From: an uncultured Rhodobacterales bacterium
GTDB taxonomy: Bacteria; Pseudomonadota; Alphaproteobacteria; Rhodobacterales; Rhodobacteraceae
Direction: 5' to 3'
NCBI GenBank assembly: GCA_937901055.1
Contig: CALCGO010000600.1
Coordinates: 1-12,522 of the forward strand
DNA length: 12,522 bases
In this document: positions 7,244-12,522 of the stretch, one piece after another
Numbering within the stretch: position 1 is the first letter of the stretch
How the letters are laid out: every line of letters starts with the position of its first letter
Notes under the pieces: model-generated
What the model was told of the DNA's origin: nothing
Seen by the model: the letters and a program-made list of their open reading frames with translations, nothing else
Databases searched by the model: none
Made by a program: the position numbers and the translations under genes

Positions 7244-7765
7244 ATGACTCTTAGAATTCTCGCAACTATCGCTATTTCGATGCTAATTTCGCTGGGATCA
7301 GCACAAGCTGGTGATATAGTTATCGAACATCAATACGCACGTGCAGCCAGCCCCATAGCGAAATCTGGCGCGGCATTCATGCACATAATGAACAATGGCA
7401 CCGAAAACGACCGTTTGGTCGCTGTTCGCACCGATGCCGCCACGACACCCGAGCTTCATACACATATTATGGAAGACGGCATCGCCAAAATGCGCGAAGT
7501 CGAAGGCGGATTTGAAGTATTGGCGGGCGACGCAACCATATTGGAACGTGGTAGCTTGCACATCATGCTCATCGGGTTAACTCGGCCGTTCATCCACGGT
7601 GAGGCGATCACCCTAACCCTGATTTTCGAGAACGCCGGCGAGCTTACAATCGACGTGCCAATCGACAACGAGCGCCAAGGGAACATGGATATGAACATGG
7701 ACCACTCAAATATGGATCACTCGACAATGGATCATTCCACCATGGAAAATTCCAACAATAACTAA
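7244..7765 (+). CDS. Periplasmic copper chaperone PCu(A)C with Met/His-rich tail
   Basis: PCu(A)C proteins carry Cu(I) in the periplasm and help load the CuA and CuB centres of cytochrome oxidases. The 173-residue product has a signal peptide, with likely cleavage after A22 (AQA|G). The cupredoxin-like domain holds the copper ligands in order: H72 (ELH), M83, then H106 and M108 (LHIM). My count gives HX10M then X22 before HxM, one residue longer than the X21 I recall. After about residue 147 comes a tail with MDHS-type repeats at M152, M157, M162 and M167, adding Met and His that could bind extra Cu(I) or Cu(II). It follows the DUF2946-like gene by 40 bases and ends at a clear terminator, forming a two-gene copper unit. 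Confidence 0.92.
   Translation: MTLRILATIAISMLISLGSAQAGDIVIEHQYARAASPIAKSGAAFMHIMNNGTENDRLVAVRTDAATTPELHTHIMEDGIAKMREVEGGFEVLAGDATILERGSLHIMLIGLTRPFIHGEAITLTLIFENAGELTIDVPIDNERQGNMDMNMDHSNMDHSTMDHSTMENSNNN
7697..7756 (+). repeat. Four 15-base tandem repeats encoding the Met/His tail
   Basis: Four in-frame 15-base units begin at 7697, 7712, 7727 and 7742, each opening with ATGGA. The first three encode MDHS plus one residue (N or T); the fourth reads MENSN and has lost the histidine. The units differ at third codon positions, so the repeat is old enough to have drifted or is kept for its protein sequence. Confidence 0.8.
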
Positions 7766-7771
7766 CGCTGC

Positions 7772-7799
7772 GTATTCCCCTGCTCGCGTGGGGGAATAC
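7772..7799 (+). terminator. Rho-independent terminator after the copper unit
   Basis: GTATTCCCC (7772-7780) and GGGGAATAC (7791-7799) are perfect 9-base arms around a 10-base loop, followed by CTTTCCC. It starts 6 bases after the chaperone stop and 68 bases before the next gene's ATG, so it should end the copper transcript. The T tract is short. Confidence 0.75.
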
Positions 7800-7837
7800 C
7801 TTTCCCAATCTTAAAACCGATGCTAGTCTTCTGCGAA

Positions 7838-7849
7838 GTTTGTACAAAC
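7838..7849 (+). promoter_or_regulatory. Perfect 12-base palindrome before the acyl-CoA ligase
   Basis: GTTTGTACAAAC is a perfect palindrome that ends 18 bases before ATG 7868 and 5 bases before the AGGAG ribosome-binding site at 7855-7859. Its position, likely at or just after the transcription start, would suit a repressor operator. I cannot assign a regulator. Confidence 0.35.
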
Positions 7850-7867
7850 ACCGCAGGAGCCAGCTAA

Positions 7868-9493
7868 ATGACCGTAGTTATGCAGGAATTCCCCCTTACA
7901 GTGGGTAAAATCCTAGATCACGCCGCAAAGTATCACCCGAACCGCAAAGTTATTAGCCGTTCAGTTGAAGGCCCGATCACACAAACTAATTGGTCCAATA
8001 TACATCATCAGGCCAAAAAACTGTCGCAGGCGCTCGTATCCATGGGCATTCAAACCGGCGACGTCATTGGCGTTATGGCATGGAACACGGCACGACATTT
8101 TGAGGTTTGGTACGGCGTGCCCGGTGCCGGTGCTGTGAACCACACGCTAAACCCACGCCTGTTCGCGGATCAACTTGTTTACATCATTAACCACGCTGAA
8201 GACCGTTTTCTGTTGATAGATTTCGACCTGATTCCGATCATCGAAAATATCTGGGACAGACTGGAAGCCGTCGAAAAAGTCATCGTAATGACTGACCGCG
8301 AACACATGCCCGAAAGCTCCATTCCAGATCTGCTTTGTTACGAAGAATTGCTTGCGGAACAGGACGGAAACTTCGATTGGGTAGAGGTTGAAGAGACCGC
8401 ACCATGTGGTATTTGCTACACTTCTGGAACAACTGGCGATCCAAAAGGTGTGGTTTACACCCACAGATCGAACACTTTGCATGCTTTGGCCAGTTCCTCC
8501 CCTGATATGCTCGGGCTATCCTCGAATGATACAGTCATGCCTGTCGTTCCATTGTTCCATGCCAACGGATGGTCCATCGGATACACCGCCCCGATGGTGG
8601 GTAGCAGCATGGTTATGCCGGGTCGCGACATGTCACCAGCGGCGCTTTACGAGATGCTCGAATTCGGTGTCACCTTCACTGCCGCTGTCCCCACAATCTG
8701 GATGTTGATGCTTCAGCATTTGCAGACCAACCAGCTATCACTCCCTACATTGGAACGCGTAATAATCGGTGGCGCATCCTGCCCGCGCGCTGTTATCGAA
8801 ACATTCCAAAATGATTACGACGTGCAAGTTTTACATGCTTGGGGCATGACAGAAATGTCGCCGCTCGGGACCGTTTGCACGTTCAAACCCGAAATAACCG
8901 CGCTCGACAGCTCCGGCCGCCTCGATGCGCAAGGAACGACCGGCCATCCACCTTATTCGGTTGATCTACGAATTACCGATGACGCAGGGGCCGAGTTGCC
9001 ATGGGATGACAACACTCCGGGAAAACTATGGGCAAAAGGGGCCTCGGTGGTACAGCGGTATTTGAAACAGGACGCTGATGCCGTCGACAAGGACGGTTGG
9101 TTTGACACTGGCGACGTCGCCACGATTGATGAAAACGGCTATGTCCGCATCACCGACCGCTCGAAAGACGTCATAAAATCGGGTGGGGAGTGGATCTCGT
9201 CGATCTCGCTGGAAAATGCCGCCGTTGCCCACGCAGACGTGGCCGAAGCAGCCGCGATTGGCATCCCTCATCCCAAATGGGACGAACGCCCCATCCTGGT
9301 TATCGTTGCGATGCCCGACAAGAAACCGGATCCGCAAGAAATTCTCGACCTCGTCGCGCAGAGCTTCGCCAAATGGCAAATCCCCGACGATGTGGTTTTC
9401 CTAAGCGAGCTGCCACACACCGCCACGGGTAAAATTTCAAAACTGGAGCTTCGCGAAATACTTAACAAGCAAGGCTATAAACTTCCCCAATAG
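7868..9493 (+). CDS. AMP-forming acyl-CoA synthetase (fatty-acid or DmdB-like ligase)
   Basis: This 541-residue enzyme of the ANL superfamily activates a carboxylic acid with ATP to an acyl-adenylate and transfers it to CoA. Core motifs are complete: the P-loop YTSGTTGDPKG (184-194), WGMTE (325-329), WFDTGD with D416, the hinge region DRSKDVIKSGGEW with R431, and the catalytic lysine K522 in TGKIS. No signal peptide is present, so it is cytoplasmic. The N-terminal layout, with HTLNPRLF and YIINHAEDR, resembles the medium/long-chain ligases and the 3-methylmercaptopropionate ligase DmdB of roseobacters. I cannot separate these by eye, so the substrate is left open. AGGAG 8 bases before the ATG supports the start. 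The gene stands between terminators and palindromes and is likely transcribed alone or with the next gene. Confidence 0.9.
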   Translation: MTVVMQEFPLTVGKILDHAAKYHPNRKVISRSVEGPITQTNWSNIHHQAKKLSQALVSMGIQTGDVIGVMAWNTARHFEVWYGVPGAGAVNHTLNPRLFADQLVYIINHAEDRFLLIDFDLIPIIENIWDRLEAVEKVIVMTDREHMPESSIPDLLCYEELLAEQDGNFDWVEVEETAPCGICYTSGTTGDPKGVVYTHRSNTLHALASSSPDMLGLSSNDTVMPVVPLFHANGWSIGYTAPMVGSSMVMPGRDMSPAALYEMLEFGVTFTAAVPTIWMLMLQHLQTNQLSLPTLERVIIGGASCPRAVIETFQNDYDVQVLHAWGMTEMSPLGTVCTFKPEITALDSSGRLDAQGTTGHPPYSVDLRITDDAGAELPWDDNTPGKLWAKGASVVQRYLKQDADAVDKDGWFDTGDVATIDENGYVRITDRSKDVIKSGGEWISSISLENAAVAHADVAEAAAIGIPHPKWDERPILVIVAMPDKKPDPQEILDLVAQSFAKWQIPDDVVFLSELPHTATGKISKLELREILNKQGYKLPQ

Positions 9494-9495
9494 CA

Positions 9496-9542
9496 TTGCC
9501 AAAAGGGCGTAATCCCCCGTATGAGTGGCAAAATTTTGCAGG
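9496..9542 (+). promoter_or_regulatory. Nested symmetric elements between the ligase and the next gene
   Basis: GCAAAATTTTGC (9528-9539) is a perfect 12-base palindrome 13 bases before ATG 9553. It overlaps the right arm of a second inverted repeat, TTGCCA (9496-9501) with TGGCAA (9526-9531), which has a GGG/CCC pairing inside its loop and TTTT just after it. The outer repeat could act as a weak terminator for the ligase and the palindrome as an operator for the next gene. Only the symmetry is seen. Confidence 0.3.
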
Positions 9543-9552
9543 CAATTATTGA

Positions 9553-10440
9553 ATGACAGCCATAGATAAATACACCCGCCTTGAGGCCTTGGGCCAGTGG
9601 CGAGAAGGCCCGAACACCCCGCCACGCGAGGTCGTTGTTTCCTTTGGGAACGCCACATTGCTTTTGTCTGATCTAAATGAAAATCCGCTGTGCCATTGGG
9701 CCATGGCGGCAACGTCCCGACTATCTTTGGATGGCGCCAATGCCGTTTACACGCCGGATACCGAAGGTTTCGAAACCCTCGAAATCGACGATGCCGAGAT
9801 GGTCGAAGCCATTGCGCAAGTTTCCCGCGCCGCCGTCAACAGAAACCACCGAACACCTTGGTTGCGCTGGATATTTATTGGTTTGCTTGTCGCCGCCACC
9901 GGCGCAATTTTCTACACCACGCCATCACTATTACAGGGTCAAGCCGTTCGTATGACTGGCCCCGAGAGTGCGCGAAAGCTGGGAACAGATATGGTGGCAG
10001 CTCTTGAAACAGACACATGCCGGAACCCCCAAGCCGACGTCGCGCGCGACATATTTCAGTCCCGTCTCTTCCCGGATGGCCGCGCACTTTTGTTGATCGC
10101 CAGAGACCAGCAACACGCTACTGTCTTCCCCGGCGGGGTCGTCGTTATTGGTGGTGATGCTTTGCAAGCGATGCGAGGGCCCAGCGATTTGGCTCGGCTA
10201 GCAACCACCCTGTTCGCGCAAAGCGAAGTCGCACTGGCGCAGATGTTCGAAGCCAGTTCACCACGCGAATTGTTCAAATATATCACGACCGGCCAGCTGT
10301 CGGACGAACGTTTGGCACAAGCTGCGCAAAGCATAGTTGATGGCCCCGAACTCCGTGAAACGGCTGAATATACGGCGCCCTCCCAGCCCTTACTGAGAGA
10401 TCAGGACTGGGTAACTTTACAAGGAATTTGCCTCGAATAG
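9553..10440 (+). CDS. Conserved hypothetical with one membrane span; degenerate M48-like region
   Basis: The 295-residue product has a soluble N-terminal domain of about 100 residues (EVVVSFGNATLLLSD suggests beta strands), one membrane segment at about 103-122, and a C-terminal domain. With no signal peptide, the positive residues before the span (RNHR, 97-100) suggest an inside N-terminus and a periplasmic C-terminal domain. I recall proteins of this layout as Rhodobacterales hypotheticals. The segment FPGGVVVIGGDAL (192-204) followed by SDLARLATTLFAQSE (211-225) resembles the PGG strand and active helix of M48 peptidases, but no HExxH is present, so catalysis is unlikely. An in-frame stop directly before ATG 9553 fixes this start; only a weak CAGG precedes it. 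It ends 1 base from the convergent dehydrogenase. Confidence 0.75.
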   Translation: MTAIDKYTRLEALGQWREGPNTPPREVVVSFGNATLLLSDLNENPLCHWAMAATSRLSLDGANAVYTPDTEGFETLEIDDAEMVEAIAQVSRAAVNRNHRTPWLRWIFIGLLVAATGAIFYTTPSLLQGQAVRMTGPESARKLGTDMVAALETDTCRNPQADVARDIFQSRLFPDGRALLLIARDQQHATVFPGGVVVIGGDALQAMRGPSDLARLATTLFAQSEVALAQMFEASSPRELFKYITTGQLSDERLAQAAQSIVDGPELRETAEYTAPSQPLLRDQDWVTLQGICLE

Positions 10441-10441
10441 G

Positions 10442-11413
10442 TTAGTTCACCTTGTCGTCGGGTTCTTGCCCATCAAAAAACTGCTGGATATTCTTGAGCG
10501 CTCGCATCCCCATACCAACCCGTGTTTCGCGCGACGACGACCCCATATGCGGCAATAGGACAGCGTTTTCGCACTCTAATAGTCCGGGATGAATCGTAGG
10601 CTCCGCTTCGAACACATCCAGCCCCGCCCCGCCGATCACGCCGGTTTTCAACGCTTCAACCAACGCAGCCTCATCAACCACCTCGCCACGCGCTGTATTC
10701 ACCAAAATTGCCGTTTGTTTCATCAAGGCCAAACGATCCGCATTAATCAAATGCTTGTTTTGCGCACCTCCCGGACAATGCAGCGAAAGAAAATCGCACT
10801 GTGGTAGCAAATCCTCGACCGTATCAACCTGCGTGGCCCCGGTTTCCCCCAAAACCTTAGGATCAACAGGCGATCGGCTTTGCACCAGTATCGTCATCCC
10901 GAACCCGAAATGCGCACGCCTTGCCATCGCTTGCCCAATACGGCCAAACCCGATAATCCCCAGCGTTTTACCCGTCACGCTTGTCCCAATCAAATGCGTT
11001 GGCCGCCATCCGGTCCACTTTCCGGCCCGAACTTCGCGTTCACCTTCGCCTGCACGACGCGCTGCCATCATAAGAAGCGTCATAGCCAGATCAGCCGTGC
11101 AATCGTTCAAAACATCCGGTGTATTTGTAACGGTAATCCCCGCCGCGCGTGCTCCTTCTATGTCGATATGGCTGAAACCGACTCCATAATTCGCGAGTAT
11201 CCGCGCCATAGGTTTCAAATTCGTAAACGTCCCCTCTTTCACGTCGTCCGTTACCGTGGCCAGCACCGCATCATAGGTTTCCAACGCCGTCCGCATCTCG
11301 GCCCGATCCATGGGGTGATCATCGGCGTTAAGCGTTGCGTCGAACAGCTCCGCCGCGATTTTTTCCACGCTGTCGGGCCACTTGCGGGTTAATAATACTC
11401 TAGGTTTTGACAT
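10442..11413 (-). CDS. D-2-hydroxyacid dehydrogenase (glyoxylate/hydroxypyruvate reductase type)
   Basis: This cytoplasmic NAD(P)-dependent oxidoreductase of 323 residues interconverts 2-oxoacids and D-2-hydroxyacids. The frame is open to 11488, but I choose ATG 11413: it has AGGAG (11419-11423) 5 bases upstream, and MSKPRVLLTRKWPDSV is the natural family N-terminus. The Rossmann motif GFGRIG has G155, G157 and G160. The catalytic triad is present as R242 (NTARGEVVD), the Glu in DVFEAEP (269-271) and H289 (LPHMGSS). The N-terminal NYGVGFSHID fits glyoxylate reductase or D-glycerate dehydrogenase rather than phosphoglycerate dehydrogenase, and the length lacks an ACT domain. The exact substrate is not determined. 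It is divergent from dprA, sharing a 122-base region in which I see no clear promoter. Confidence 0.9.
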   Translation of the reverse strand: MSKPRVLLTRKWPDSVEKIAAELFDATLNADDHPMDRAEMRTALETYDAVLATVTDDVKEGTFTNLKPMARILANYGVGFSHIDIEGARAAGITVTNTPDVLNDCTADLAMTLLMMAARRAGEGEREVRAGKWTGWRPTHLIGTSVTGKTLGIIGFGRIGQAMARRAHFGFGMTILVQSRSPVDPKVLGETGATQVDTVEDLLPQCDFLSLHCPGGAQNKHLINADRLALMKQTAILVNTARGEVVDEAALVEALKTGVIGGAGLDVFEAEPTIHPGLLECENAVLLPHMGSSSRETRVGMGMRALKNIQQFFDGQEPDDKVN

Positions 11414-11535
11414 GATCGCTCCTGCTTCGATTTCCCGCAGCTTACGCGCAAAACCTAAACATACCAGCCCCAGAAACAGGTTAATCATCGCTTAACCAAA
11501 TTTCGACACCATAGCGGGAATCAGAAAGGTAAATC

Positions 11536-12522
11536 ATGTCCACGATTCCGCTCCGCTCCGCTAGAATCCCACATTCGGCACTGCCGGTTAACCATGCTGA
11601 TGAGCTCGACTGGCTTCGCTTATACAGATCACACCGCGTCGGGCCCGTCACTTTCATACGGCTCGTCCGCGAACACGGTAGCGTTGCCGCAGCGCTGGAC
11701 GTATTACCAAGCGTCGCAGCCACATCCGGTGTTGCCGGCTACCAGCCAATGCCCCGCGAATCCGCCGAAATCGAGTATGCCGCAGGCCAGAAAATCGGCG
11801 CAAAGCTGCTGTTTCTGGGGGCCGCGAACTATCCGCCCAGACTGGCAACGATTCAAGATCCGCCCCCTGTTCTATGGGCACTCGGCGACCCGTCAATTGC
11901 CTTTCGCACCAGCGTGGCTTTCGTAGGCGCACGAAACTCGTCATCCCTTGGTCGAAGAATGGCCGCGAAATTATCACAAGATCTGTCGTCGGGAGGGTAT
12001 GTAATAGTATCCGGTCTTGCCCGTGGCATCGACGCAGAAGCTCACAAAGCCGCGCTAGACGGGGGCACCATCGCCGTCCTGGCGGGCGGCGTGGATGTCA
12101 TCTACCCTAAAGAAAACAATGCCTTGGCCCGGGACATCTTGGAAAATGGTTTGCGTGTCTCTGAAATGCCGATTGGCTTGCAACCACAAGCCCGTCATTT
12201 TCCGCGCCGAAATCGCATTATCTCCGGTCTTTCCCAAGCCGTTTTGGTGGTTGAGGGTGCAAGCAAATCCGGCAGCCTGATCACGGCCAAAAACGCCCTT
12301 GATCAGGGTCGTGAAGTCATGGCCGTACCGGGTAACCCCATGGACGGGCGGGCTGCCGGTTGCAACATGTTGATCCGTGACGGGGCCACGCTGGTGCGAT
12401 CCGCCGCCGATATAATCGAGGCTCTCGCCACACCACCGCAAGCCCCACCAAAAACCCCCACGATCCCGCCGAAACCAAAGCGGCCGGACAAAACATTAAC
12501 CAGAACCTTAATGTCGCTAATC
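11536..12522 (+). CDS. dprA: DNA processing protein DprA (3' end outside window)
   Basis: DprA binds incoming single-stranded DNA in the cytoplasm and loads RecA during natural transformation. The frame runs open to the window edge, giving 329 residues. The first 60 or so residues (DELDWLRLYRSHRVGPVTFIRL) form the N-terminal helical domain. The Rossmann-like domain has GARNSS (131-136), SGLARGIDAEAH (159-170), FPRRNRIISGLS (222-233) and SGSLITA (245-251), all diagnostic of DprA. The final residues are a proline- and lysine-rich linker (about 296-319), and any C-terminal winged-helix domain is beyond the edge. ATG 11536 is supported by AGAAAGG (11523-11529) 6 bases upstream and an in-frame TAA at 11530-11532. 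The visible part is intact, with no frameshift. Confidence 0.95.
   Translation, partial: MSTIPLRSARIPHSALPVNHADELDWLRLYRSHRVGPVTFIRLVREHGSVAAALDVLPSVAATSGVAGYQPMPRESAEIEYAAGQKIGAKLLFLGAANYPPRLATIQDPPPVLWALGDPSIAFRTSVAFVGARNSSSLGRRMAAKLSQDLSSGGYVIVSGLARGIDAEAHKAALDGGTIAVLAGGVDVIYPKENNALARDILENGLRVSEMPIGLQPQARHFPRRNRIISGLSQAVLVVEGASKSGSLITAKNALDQGREVMAVPGNPMDGRAAGCNMLIRDGATLVRSAADIIEALATPPQAPPKTPTIPPKPKRPDKTLTRTLMSLI

Noticed and set aside
7771..7800. Sequence resembling a type I-E CRISPR repeat (GTATTCCCC...GGGGAATAC).
   Set aside because: It occurs once, with no second copy, spacers or cas genes nearby. Its position just after a stop codon fits a terminator hairpin.
11414..11488. 25-residue N-terminal extension of the hydroxyacid dehydrogenase with a hydrophobic start, resembling a signal peptide.
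   Set aside because: ATG 11413 has a well-placed AGGAG and gives the usual family N-terminus; these enzymes are cytoplasmic.
11536..12522. Possibility that the final gene is a pseudogene because no stop codon is found.
   Set aside because: The frame is intact with all DprA motifs and simply runs off the window edge before the C-terminal domain.

Overview
The window looks like ordinary chromosome from an alphaproteobacterium, most likely a Rhodobacterales/Roseobacter-type marine organism. This is inferred from the RimO N-terminus, a DEFH-type HrpB, the D-2-hydroxyacid dehydrogenase and the gene mix as I remember them, not from any search. Base composition is moderate to GC-rich in the core genes (about 65% in rimO bases 901-960) and clearly AT-rich in one gene behind rimO (about 37% GC in bases 1741-1800).

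Layout. The last codons of a GGDEF-type diguanylate cyclase (1-61, +) are followed by rimO (119-1501, +), the S12 methylthiotransferase. An AT-rich, probably acquired gene of unknown function sits directly on the rimO stop codon (about 1536-2384, +). A b561-type membrane cytochrome follows (2506-2997, +) and converges, with a 3-base gap, on a minus-strand pair: a secreted DUF3108 protein (5495-6196) and the helicase gene hrpB (3001-5475). The longest gene-free stretch, 268 bases (6197-6464), separates that pair from rpmB (6465-6752, +) and carries divergent promoter candidates. rpmB ends at a strong hairpin terminator. Next is a small copper locus: a secreted DUF2946-like Cys/His protein (6856-7203) and a PCu(A)C copper chaperone with a Met/His-rich repeat tail (7244-7765), closed by a second clear terminator. 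An acyl-CoA ligase (7868-9493) and a one-membrane-span conserved hypothetical (9553-10440) follow on +. The latter converges, with a 1-base gap, on a minus-strand D-2-hydroxyacid dehydrogenase (10442-11413). dprA (11536 to window end, +) is divergent from that and is cut by the window edge.

How it fits together. Most genes are unrelated housekeeping functions: ribosome modification and structure (rimO, rpmB), RNA helicase (hrpB), DNA uptake (dprA) and organic-acid/acyl-CoA metabolism. The only coherent small pathway is the copper pair, probably serving periplasmic copper delivery to cytochrome oxidase. I see no CRISPR array, insertion sequence, phage gene, tRNA or rRNA. I found no convincing new multi-gene system. 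The best leads are the AT-rich gene behind rimO, the copper pair with its repeat tail, the metallopeptidase-like hypothetical that lacks a catalytic motif, and several perfect palindromes close to gene starts.
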